This document shows positions 11,191 to 21,819 of a stretch of 64,000 nt of DNA, one piece after another (position 1 is the stretch's first letter; every line of letters starts with the position of its first letter). Origin of the DNA: Mercenaria mercenaria (Eukaryota; Mollusca; Bivalvia; Venerida; Veneridae); contig NC_069371.1 in the NCBI RefSeq assembly GCF_021730395.1, positions 67,858,001 to 67,922,000 of the forward strand, written 5' to 3'. The notes below the pieces were generated by a model, which saw only the letters and a list, made by a program, of their open reading frames with translations, made no database searches and was not told the origin of the DNA. The translations under genes were made by a program, and so were the position numbers.

Positions 11191-13999
11191 TACCTGCACC
11201 AAATTTGTTTAGAAAAAACACCGAGCTGTGATACAAGTAACATAACAGCTCAATAGAACTATAGTTTTATTCATTTATATTTTTTTTCTGTTTTAGGTAT
11301 AAAGAAGTCCTGTTATTCTAAATGACTAGATCTATATGTGATTTTTATATTAGTGAAATGCTCTAAAGTACTGAAAATGAGGTCTCAATATTTCATCGTT
11401 TAATATATGAAATAAAGAAGGAACTGGATTGGTATAGTGTAACCTAATAAGATGAGTACAATACAGTTTTCAATAGTTACTTCCCTTTTATCAGAATACG
11501 CCATTTGGAGGAATGCAATCGGTGAAATTTAATGTGTCTTTATTTAACTGTCAAATATTGATAAAGGTCCAGAAATTTTGTTTGGCTAGAATCTGTCCGT
11601 AGCTATTCTCGTTATTTGGGCATTCTTTTATTTATCGATATGGTAGCATAGATATATTTTCCTCGCCTGGTTTAGAAAATGCGGGGGATGTGGGGGGCAG
11701 CAGCCCCCCAATTATGAAATATACAAACTAAAAAAGCCTTACCTTTATTTAAACCATACAGGTACTGGATATTGCAAATTATGCAGATTTTACCTACGGA
11801 CAGATTCTAAAAATGCTCGGAAGTAGCTATAAAACCAATATGGCAAAATATGTCAAAATAAGATGCAAAATGGTCATAATCATGTCCAAAAGGTTTGTAA
11901 GATGAAAGACAATGACACAAAACCAAGATCTTTATAGTCACATTTTCAATAACTGCGGCAGTATTTTTGCGATAAATCATTACTGAATTTTTCACTTTTG
12001 ATAATCATCGTGTATATTAGTCCAAATAATTGTACTCGAGAGTTGAATATCGTTATATTATTTTGACTTGTCGATATCCGCCTCCGAGTACAAACCAGAA
12101 AAGGTAAAGAATGTGGTAGCACTGTCCTCTTCTTTGCGTAAGTAACACCCAATGGAATCCGTTGGGCGGGAATTTTGTTATAATAATGCAACGGATAAAA
12201 AAAAGAAATACATACATAGAAAGCCTGTAATTTTTCCTTTTCAATGATGTATATATTACCGAGATTTCTTGAGAAAAATTCAAACTACGGCAGTTAAAAA
12301 AAAAGCCAAGGTTTAACACGAGTGTACTACATATTGGAAAATGGCCGATCACCGATAAACGAAGCGTTTTCATTGGTCACGCCTCCGACCGCCATTACAT
12401 GAAGACGATTGAAACGTTAGAGGTTTAAATTTTTTACAACAGAAATTCTTGATAAATATGTCCTGTTCTTATGTTTTTTATTTACTATTTATGATTTAAA
12501 ACAACAGGTAAGCAGTAAGGGCTAAAGAAAAATCGTGACTACAGATAAATCGTAATTTCAATTGACCACAGTTTCCACCACAGTTTTGATTGTTTCTGGT
12601 TGAGACCTCTAGGTAGACAACGTAAAATATCAAAATGTAAAATCGGTCTGCCCGAGGTTTCATTATTTAGACTACGTGTATATGACAAATTTATAAATGA
12701 CTTATCGCAGAAATTCGCAACATGAATTGAAACTGAAACTGCATAGATCTCCATTCTTTGTGATTGTCTTTTGTCTCATACTCCACTTAAATAGTATACC
12801 GTTCATCTGTAATGTCGCGGTACTTGACATTCGACGTAACGACATTAAACAAGAAACAACACAACAGTGTATTTCTTGTCTTTACCACAATATTTCATGT
12901 CATATGCATCTATAACTGTGTGAAAATGAATAAGATATCATTCAAGAAACATCCATGTGTACTTCGAACAACAATAGTCAGCCATTGTTATCATGTGACG
13001 TCACATCACTAATGTCGCGATATAGGTCAACAATTGTGTCAATCAAACTGTCATAGGTTAAAAACACTAAATATAATTCAGACAATGAAAAGCTATCTAA
13101 GTCAAACTAACAGGAACACTCAAAAGTCATTAAAAGCAAATTTAAACGTTTTATATTATCTGTTTACATTGGCACTATCGAAAATATTCTCCTCTATGCA
13201 GCGGACACACCAGATATTTTGCAAGTAAATCACAAAGTCGCGGGCGTGGTCATAATGTAGCGAAGCCTAAGAATCGTACTATTACTTAATATTTTCTATT
13301 TGATAGTTATCTAACATGTTAAAATTAACTGCTCAGTATCATGGGTCTATTTTGAGGAGATGGTCAGGGGCCCCCATCCCTTCCTCCCCCTAAAATCCGT
13401 TGACTTAAGACGTTTTGATGTTTCGCCTGATACCGATATTTCATTCATTTTTGTGTAGCTGGGGGATGTTATGTAAAATTTTGTGTCCTCTAACCTATAG
13501 GCGGGACTTAATTTGCATAATTAATGAGGACAAATGCTGATCAACTGGTAAACGAACTTATAAACATTGCAAATATTTGCTTAATTCATGGATTTTTGCA
13601 ATAGATATGTGAAAAATACGATTTTAATAAATATTGACAGATATTTAGCAATGTAACTGCAGGTAGGAACATTTTTCGCCAGCATGAGTAAAATAGGCCA
13701 CGAACTTCCCCGGTAAACACCACGTAGGTGGCGCAACTCAAATACCGCGAAATTAGTGATGACGCGAGATTAGTGATGTTGAGTATATAATAACTATTTT
13801 ATGTTTGATATTCACATATTTTGAACAATTGTTATTGGTTTTGTAGCTAGAAATAGCTATATATAGCTAGATTTAGCTATATAGCTAATTTGTAACTTTT
13901 CTGGGAGCTGTTCAACATTCTTTATTTAATTATTTTACTTTTTATTTCCAATAGGAGAGATTGTGTTTGTATAATACAAATCTGTTGTATTTTCTATTT
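11191..13999. other. Intergenic, no gene seen
   Basis: AT-rich with scattered short frames of no recognisable content. One possible inverted-end element lies at 13004-13778 and is listed separately. Confidence 0.5.
13004..13778. mobile_element. Possible inverted-end DNA element
   Basis: CATCACTAATGTCGCG at 13004 reappears inverted as CGCGAGATTAGTGATG at 13763-13778, and again with one difference at 13746-13761. No target duplication found, so only a weak case. Confidence 0.35.
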
Positions 14000-15496
14000 T
14001 TATACCCCCACCAAACATGTTTGAGGGGGGTATATAGGAGTCAGTTTTGTCGCGTCCCGTCCCGTCCCGAAATCTATTATCTCAGTTATTACCAAATGGA
14101 TTTGATTCAAACTTAAAATACATGTTCCACCTTATCACCCACATCATGTGACACAAGGTGCATAACTCTTGACACCAAGTTTTCATGAATTATGTCCCCT
14201 TTTACTTAGAATTTAGGGTTAATTTTGCTGTATTTTCACTCTATCTCAGTTATTACTAAATGGATTTGATTCAAACTTAAAATAGATGTTCCACCTCATC
14301 ACCCACATCATGTGACATAAGGTGCATAACTCTGACACCAATTTTTTTATGAGTTATGCCCCTTTTTACTTAGAATTTAAGGTTGATTTTGATGTATTTT
14401 CACTATATCTCAGTTACTACTGAATGGATTTGATTCAAACTTAAAATAGATGTTCCACCTCATCACCCACATCATGTGCCCACATCATGTGACACAAGGT
14501 GCATAACTCTGACACCAAGTTTTCATGAATTATGTCCCCTTTTACTTAGAATTTAAGGTTAATTTTGTTGTATTTTCACTATATCTCAGTTATTACTAAA
14601 TGGATTTGATTCAAACTTAAAATAGTTGTTCCACCACACCACCTACATCATGTGACATAAGGTGCTTAACTCTGACATAAATTTTTTATGAATTATGTCC
14701 CCTTTTACTTTAAATTTAAGGTTGATTTTGATGTATTTTCACTATATCTCAGTTATTACAAAATGGATTTGATTCAAACTTAAAATAGATGTTCCACCTC
14801 ATCACCCACATCATGTGACACAAGGTGCATAACTCTGACACCAATTTTTCATGAATTATGCCCCTTTTTACTTAGAATTTAAGGTTAATTTTGATGTATT
14901 TTCACTATATCTCAGTTACTACTGAATGGATTTGATTCAGACTTAAAATAGATGTTCCACCTCATCACCCACATCATGTGACACAAGGTGCATAACTCTG
15001 ACACTAATTTTTCTTGAATTGTGTCCCCTTTTACCTAGAATTTAAGGTTAATTTTGATGTATTTTCACTATATCTCATTCTGATTGGCTTAGAGCCAAAG
15101 GGAAGTAACCTTTTTTTAACTTTTGTATGGAGTTTCTTCACCTTAAATTCCAGGAATTAGTCTATTTTTAGAAATCTTATTTTTAGATTTTCAATATTTT
15201 AGGTATTTTTCTAACTTTTTTATTATAAGTCCTGTGTAAAAAGTAAATACATTTTTCTGTGGTAACATGGGTCGGTAAGACACTTTTTTGTATTCACTTT
15301 CAGTGTATCTCTAATATTAGAGATTTAATATATTTACTGGTATTACTATACTAGTATTATACTAGTATTACTTACATGTGGAAGCCCAGGATGAAGTACT
15401 CCAAAGACTAAGTATTTTTAAGATTTCTTATGGTTGCCATTCTTCTGTGACAAGACCGTATGGTGGGGGTATGAGTCACTCCTGTGACAGTTCTAG
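14000..15496 (+). mobile_element. Helitron/pearl-like element A (164 bp tandem core)
   Basis: Left hairpin TACCCCC...GGGGGGTA around 14002-14033, then a CCCGTCCCGTCCCG stretch, then about six 164 bp tandem units (each starting near ATCTCAGTTATTACTAAATG) to about 15075, unique sequence, and a right hairpin GTCACTCCTGTGAC followed by AGTTCTAG|TT. Hairpin plus CTAG before T is the Helitron 3' signature. No protein-coding capacity. Bivalve pearl elements have this kind of tandem core. Confidence 0.75.
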
Positions 15497-15979
15497 TTAG
15501 AACTGGTAAGACAGCGATTGGGTGGGCAGAAGCCAATCGTCCATGCTTTTTTGTAAACTGGGATGTTTTTCTAACATCTAAACTTTCTTAAAACACAAAT
15601 TACATCTGAATAATTTTTTGATCAATGCAAGGTTATAAAACAAGCAATTTATTGTTAACTTTTAATTGTTATTTCAAAATAAAATGGATCAATTATGAAG
15701 CTTAACTTACACTGTTTTTCTAAAAGTTTTGAACATCACTACAGTATGCCGCTTTAAAAATTGGATGTCATTTAAAACAGTAGATATTTGGATACAAAAA
15801 TATGAAAATTAATAGTATTTCAAATCTTTTTGAATTTTGAAAATCCATAAATGAGCAAAAAAAGTTATTAAAAATTCTGATTCCATACGCAAACGGTGTA
15901 AAAAAATGTGTTTTGCCAACCACCAGATAAACAGATGTTAGCGTGTGACGTCACGGCGATCACTCCTATTCGCATGGGC
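15497..15979. other. Intergenic, no gene seen
   Basis: AT-rich, no repeat family recognised. Confidence 0.5.
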
Positions 15980-17076
15980 CAGGGGTTCCATTTGACCCGG
16001 GACCCCGGGTCCGGACCCGGGAGATTTTCAAAAGACCCTCAAAGGACCCAGCATGATACTTGCCTGTGCGTCCTTCGGGACCCGGGGGCATTTTCCTTTG
16101 ATAATCATTTCTCTTATCATTCATTTCCTTCAGTAAAACTATTTCCACGATAGACACGTGTATTCCAAAATAAACGCTCGCGGTCATGCCCTCCTGCCTT
16201 TGATCTTCTGCTAAATCCTGCCCTTTCTCTTGTAGACATGCCTCGCTGATTTTTTTATCAGCAAGTTACGTCACGGCGAGTGCACATAGGTAACAAGAAT
16301 CAATGAAGTGTTGAAATTAATTGATAAAGCGTATTGATCCTGTGGACAGTCAAAAAAGGCGCCAGTTATTAAATTATCGTAAGCAGCTGATTACCGAGCG
16401 TGTGAAAAGTGCCTTGCAAGATTTTTTCATGCAAACCTTAAATTAGACCATTGCTTAGTGATCATACCGTAATTTCAACAAGAAACTTCACAAATTTTGA
16501 TGAATTTTGAAAGCAAAAATAAGATTAGAATGTCCGTTCACGAGTCTAATTACACCCGATGTCATATGCAGATCTAGATGCATGTTTCCAAAATTCCTTG
16601 AAAAAAACTGACTTTCAATGCAGTTTTTAATGATAAGTAGCATAATTATTTGAGGAACTATCTCTGATTCAGCTTAGTTTGCCAAGTAAACTGAGCAAAA
16701 ACTACTTTCCGGTGACATTCCGAAAGTGTACCAGTATCCGGATAGTACATGTTGGATACATTTTCATAGAGTGTTATAGCACTGTTCTGTTATTAAAAAT
16801 TAAATGAAACATAGAAGAAAAACCTAATCAAAATAACATGAATTTTGATAAATATTAGTTTACAATATATGACCTGAAACTGACAGTTTTATTATGCTGT
16901 AACATGATCTTGGGTTTATTGTTTTCTTAGGTAAAGATCTACGTATTACTAAAAAAAATATAGTCAATTATATGGACGTGTTGGGACAGGACTCCTGTAT
17001 TTTGGAAAAGGACCCTTCAAAATTTGGGCCCAAGGGTCCTGGGACTCTTGGGTTTTCAGGTCTAGTGGAACCACTG
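15980..17076. mobile_element. DNA transposon-like element, 6 bp target duplication
   Basis: Inverted ends CAGGGGTTCCATTTGACC and CAGTGGTTCCACTAGACC (read inward), with similarity continuing imperfectly for about 70 bp through a run of GGACCC and GGGACC words. The 6 bp ATGGGC flanks both ends (15974-15979 and 17077-17082). About 1.1 kb with no transposase frame recognised. Confidence 0.65.
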
Positions 17077-17319
17077 ATGGGCCCTAACTTCAGTAGACAG
17101 GGGCGTCGGAAGGTGTTAGATATTGGGGCCGCGAGGGGGTAGGGGTGGGGGGGGGGGGTAGGTACGGGATTGGGGTAAGGGGGACCTCCCCCTGAATTTT
17201 TTTTAAAACAGGATCATAAATGGCGAGTTCTGATGCATTTAAGGGTACTGAATCGCATCTCAAGTCTCCAGTATTTTCTTACTATTTACATGACTATAAG
17301 CAAAATAAAGTTTAATAAA

Positions 17320-17533
17320 CTCTTTTAATTAATAATGTATAACGCAATACAAAGAATGCATGTATGTTTTTTTTCTTTGTTTGTTTTGGGTTTAACGCCG
17401 TTTTCAACAGTATTTCAGTCATGTAACGGCGGGTAGTTAACCTAACCAGTGTTCCTGGATTCTGTACCAGTACAAACCTGTTCTCCGCAAGTAACTGCCA
17501 ACTTCCCCACATGAATCAGAGGTGGAGGACTAA
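17320..17533 (-). repeat. Palindrome left arm (unique part + SINE body, minus)
   Basis: 17320-17372 is the exact inverted partner of 18629-18682 (TAATGTATAACGCAATACAA and its complement), followed by a family-2 SINE body in minus orientation to about 17533. The other arm begins at about 17545. Confidence 0.85.
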
Positions 17534-17544
17534 TGATTTCATTG

Positions 17545-17724
17545 TGTCTGAAATCATAAGTCCTCCACCTCTGATTCATGTGGGGAAGTTGGCAGTTACT
17601 TGCGGAGAACAGGTTTGTACTGGTACAGAATCCAGGAACACTGGTTAGGTTAACTGCCCGCCGTTACATGACTGAAATACTGTTGAAAACGGCGTTAAAC
17701 CCAAAACAAACAAACAAAACAAAA
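17545..17724 (+). mobile_element. SINE family-2 body, plus, head to head with its mirror
   Basis: Near-perfect mirror of 17380-17533, joined through AATGATTTCATTGTGTCTGA at the centre. Ends in CAAACAAACAAAACAAAA, where the tandem-core element B begins. It lacks the tRNA head. Confidence 0.85.
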
Positions 17725-18628
17725 CTAGAAATGTGTCCATGGGACACAGATGCTCCCACTACATGACATTAGTCAGGGGCCAGCACTCCTACAATACTGA
17801 ATGAATCCGGATGCGAAACCCCAGGTGCACAACTACACATGCTGACCAACATTCCTGTAAACTTTGGTGATTCTAGGTCAAATACTTTTGGGGCTATGCG
17901 CGACACAACATTAAAATGACCAATTTTTTACTAAGTCAGGGGCCATAACTCCTACATGACTGGATGAATCCGGACGCGAAACCCCAGGTGCACAACTACA
18001 CATGCTGACCAACATGCCTGTAAAGTTTTGTGACTCTAGGTCATATACTTTTGGAGCTAGGCACGACACAACATTAAAATGACCATTTTTTACAAAGTCA
18101 GCGGCCATAACTGCTACATGACTGAATGAATCCGGACGCGAAACCCCAGGTGCACAACTACACATGCTGACCAACATTCCTGTAAACTTTGGTGATTCTA
18201 GGTCAAATACTTTTGGAGCTATGCGCGACACAACATTAAAATGACCAATTTTTTACTAAGTCAGGGGCCATAACTCCTACATGTCTGGGTTAATCCGGAC
18301 GCGAAACCCCAGGTGCACAACTACACATGCTGACCAACGTGCCTGTAAAGTTTTGTGACTCTAGGTCATATACTTTTGGAGCTAGGCACGACACAACATT
18401 AAAATGACCAATTTTTACAAAGTCAGGGGCCATAACTTCTACATGACTGAATGAATCCGGACGCGAAACCCCAGGTGCACAACTACACATGCTGACCAAC
18501 ATTCCTGTAAAGTTTTGTGACTCTACATCAAATACTTTCAGAGCTACGCGCGACACAACATTTTCGAAAGGACGGACGGACAGATCTATATCCCCCCCCC
18601 CCCCCCCCCCCAAAGTGGGGGCATAAAA
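17725..18628 (-). mobile_element. Helitron/pearl-like element B (162 bp tandem core), minus
   Basis: On the minus strand: 5' hairpin GCCCCCACTTTGGGGG with a 20 bp C/G run, a GTCCGTCCGTCC stretch, about five 162 bp units, then hairpin TGTGTCCCATGGACACA and TTTCTAG|TT. Its edges are fixed by the palindrome it interrupts. The minus-strand open frames inside (106 and 114 codons) only reflect the repeat. Confidence 0.8.
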
Positions 18629-18682
18629 AAACATACATGCATTCTTTGTATTGCGTTATACATTATTAATTAAAAGAGGGTT
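18629..18682 (+). repeat. Palindrome right arm, outer part
   Basis: Exact inverted copy of 17320-17372, separated from the inner right arm (17545-17724) by element B. Confidence 0.9.
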
Positions 18683-19324
18683 TTTTTGTATTTAATGGTA
18701 TTGAACAATAATCTTTCATGTTACATTCATTTCTTATTTTTGTTTGAAATATCATTTTTTTAAGTAAAACCAATTTATGTAATTAATTCCTTACATCTTA
18801 GCGGTGTGATAAATCTTAACACTTACCTCTTTCATTAACTAAAAACATGATAATTATTTTTTCTGAATTTTATAAGTTAATACCTTAGATCTTTGCGGCT
18901 GGGTATAGCTTAAACGTTATATTGACTAAAGACATGCCAATTAAAAACATACTGATTTGTTCATGCGTAATTAAGTCAAATCACGGACACGTGTGTATGA
19001 CTCCAATTAACACCCCCGATCGTGTCACCGTCACCACGGTAACACACTAATCTGGACAGCGTGTATTGTTTAACGCGAAGCAAAATTTAATATACTATAC
19101 AAAATATTGGGTCCGCGGACCTGCGACTCCAACTTATGAATTTACAAAAAATCGTTTTTGGGCAAATTATTGGGGCCGCGGTCGCGGCCCCTGCGGCCCC
19201 ACTTCCGACGCCCCTGGTAGAATGTAGCGTTTTCTTACACGTAAAATATACGATATAGAGCTACTTTAATTTAAACAGTTAAACCTACCTTTATTATATT
19301 CTAGCGATATCGTGTTAAAATAAG

Positions 19325-20175
19325 GCATTGGCCAGAGAACCGGAATCGGTTCCCTAGACGGCGAATTTATTCGTCTGGAACTGATTCTCTAGCCAAAGTA
19401 CCATGCATAGGCTAGAGAACCGGAACTTTATTTCTATGCATAAAGCTGTCGAAATTCATTTCGTCATGTTTGGTAAGTATCATACAGGTTATTATCTTAA
19501 TTAATTTTACCATTTCAGCAAGCCATACCCTTTCATTTTATTTGTGTTTCCAAAACTGTATTCAACGCATACTGTCCACCATATTGAAATGATAAAATAA
19601 ACAAGTACGAATGAATGTGGAAATCGTCGGCAATAGAGCAAGCTGAAATTATTAAAACTTAAAAGATACAGTACAATAAAACAAACAATTGAAACAAATG
19701 TCTTCGAATGTGAAATGCCAAGGTGTTACAAACCACTATTTAAAGTGGTGAAAGAATCTGTATGAAGTTTTAATGGCAATTAAATTAGTTTGTAAAGCTG
19801 TAAACATGTCGCAGATACAAATCAATATTATTTTATATTTGAATAATTCAAACATAGTTCATGTTTAAAGCAAATAAAATCTAAAAACAGCAAAGTAGTT
19901 TTCACGCATTCATTTGTACTTGTTCATATCATTCCAATATGGTAGACACGGTATGCAGCATGTACACTTTTGGAGACAGTAAACACAGATAAATGCAAGG
20001 GCATGCTAAAATTTATTAAGATAATGATATGCTTGACACTTCCCAAGGAACATAATGCATAGAAATAAAATTCTGGTGCCCTAGCCTATGCAGGTATTTT
20101 GGTTAGAGAACTGGTTCCGGATGAATAAGTTTGCTGTCTAGGGAACCGATTCCGGTTCTCTAGCCACTGCCTAAA
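19325..20175. repeat. Large inverted repeat (fold-back element), ~270-295 bp arms
   Basis: 19325-19620 is mirrored by 19905-20175 around a 285 bp unrelated loop. Matching words include CCGGAATCGGTTCCCTAGAC, TAGGCTAG, TTTATTTCTATGCAT, ACAAGTAC and AATGAATG. Each arm also holds smaller palindromes built on AGAGAACCGG and its complement. Near-identical AAATAAGGCATTGGC and AAATTAAGGCAATGGC flank it directly. Confidence 0.8.
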
Positions 20176-20300
20176 ATTAAGGCAATGGCTACAGTTACGG
20201 TACCGTAATCCTAGCCTCCGATTCTAGGATTACGGAAGTTCTGTATTCGTAGACAAATCTATGAGGATAGGCTAGGATTAGGGAAGTATTTAAGAAGCAT
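20176..20300. repeat. Short palindrome beside the large inverted repeat
   Basis: CCGTAATCCTAG is inverted as CTAGGATTACGG, followed by a further GGCTAGGATTAGGGAAG copy. Layout resembles the arm start of the neighbouring fold-back element, so a related family is possible. Confidence 0.5.
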
Positions 20301-20853
20301 CAAATTTATGTTAGGACATGCATAAATGTTATTGTAAACTTACTTATTTCACTTGAAATAGCGTTTTTTTATGCCTACCCTATTATTTCGTGTTATTGAT
20401 CATCCATTCTGGGTTAGTATCTTTAAAGAAACAAGCGAAATCAAAACCGGTTTTTCTTTCCAAAACCATACTAAATATATTATATTTTTTTCAAATTGGC
20501 AGACAATCAGAGTTTTATATTCTTAATAATAGCTCAAAAGGATTTTAAAAAATATTCTATACTTTAAATTTTATTATTTGATTTTGCCTGTCACTTTAGA
20601 TTTCCGCGTATATAGAATCTGGCAAAATCAACACCCGTTTACATTTTTGTATTTCGTTTTCACTATTTTAACAGTCAGGGGTGTAACTGTTTCAAGTTAT
20701 CGCAGTTTATAACCCATTTGAGTTATTGCTTATACTTTCATAACTTGTTTCAGTTATCATAAAATATTACAAAGCCCTCCTGTGCCAATTCGATCCTCCT
20801 TTGAATGAGACTAATGCAATTATTTCCTGAATCCTTGAAGTTTTATCTTTCCA
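20301..20853. other. Intergenic, no gene seen
   Basis: AT-rich sequence without recognised features. Confidence 0.5.
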
Positions 20854-20858
20854 GCTAT

Positions 20859-21465
20859 CAGGGATCGAATTTAACTTTTTTTTCCACTAGCAAATTTTTT
20901 TCCACTTGCAAAATGATGGGTTCCACTAGCAATTATTTAAAAGCTGTTTAAGTGCTGAATTTATTAAGTTGTTTTGTTGTTGTTTGGTTTCATATAAACA
21001 GTTCATGGTCCGGACAGGCCGGGGACTTTCTGGTTTTGAAAGTACGATACGAACCAAAGTACTCAATGATTCTTTGAACTTTTGAAAGTTTTTCTCAGGT
21101 CACTGCCCCTAGTTTTGCTAGCATTTTAGATCTCCGCGGGCCTTTTTGCACCAAGAAACATGTTATTTTCCTCTCGATTTCGCAGATCTTTGCAAATTAC
21201 AAACCAAAATGAAAAGAAATATTGCCTAGACGCTTACTTAGATTTCTGATAATTAGTATAAAGCGACAAGCGTCTACAAGCAGTCACATGATTATCTGTA
21301 AATAAACTGCCCCAAAGGAGTTTTAAAAGAGGAAAGGACAGTTTGAGCGAATTCCCAGATTTTCGAACGTGATCGCAAAAATATTTGAGTGCCATGATTT
21401 TCTACTCACATTTTTTTATTCTTACTCGAATTTTGCGAGTTAGCGACTGCTAAATTCAATCCCTG
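20859..21465. mobile_element. hAT-like miniature transposon, 5 bp target duplication
   Basis: Inverted ends CAGGGATCGAATTTAAC and CAGGGATTGAATTTAGC (read inward; 15 of 17 match), flanked by GCTAT at 20854-20858 and 21466-21470. 607 bp, no coding capacity. Subterminal TTTTTCCACTAGCAA and TTGCGAGTTAGCGACTGC words are partly repeated. Confidence 0.8.
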
Positions 21466-21819
21466 GCTATGCAGTAAAATTTTTTACGCAAGGCTGATAA
21501 AGTTTTACGCTAAAGTATTAAAGCTATAAAACTCTTAACATCCCATTATGCTTATCAGGTGACATGAGCAGACTAAAAGATACTTTGATTAACCACAGTT
21601 TGCTTCTAATTTCTCTTTATAGGTCACTTTGTGAGAACAGCAAAAAGGCTTTTTTTTTAATAACTTACCTGTGTTAACTTTATTTTATAACTAATACAGG
21701 TTATAAAATGCTTGAAAAAGTAACTGAAATAGGTTACATTACTGCCTTTAAACTGTTTAGGAAAACAACCCATATATAATTTTTCTTTATTTTATGTCTA
21801 ATTTGATTTTATCTTTTAA

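Larger units (their letters stand above)
17098..19216. mobile_element. hAT-like non-autonomous DNA transposon with nested inserts
   Basis: Ends CAGGGGCGTCGGAAG and CTTCCGACGCCCCTG are perfect 15 bp inverted repeats, with GTAGA duplicated on both sides (17093-17097 and 19217-19221). CAGGG ends resemble hAT; the 5 bp duplication is shorter than the usual 8. GGGGCCGCG runs follow inside both ends. The interior holds an inverted SINE pair and a Helitron-like element (listed separately). No transposase frame seen. A G-rich stretch near 17134-17160 could form a G-quadruplex. Confidence 0.75.

Noticed and set aside
12053-12373. 106-codon minus-strand frame as a gene
   Set aside because: No recognisable features; overlaps other frames of similar length in non-coding sequence.
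17911-18634. Cys-rich repetitive open frames on the minus strand (SMCSCAPGVSRPDS repeats)
   Set aside because: They coincide exactly with the 162 bp tandem core of element B and have no start, splice or family support.
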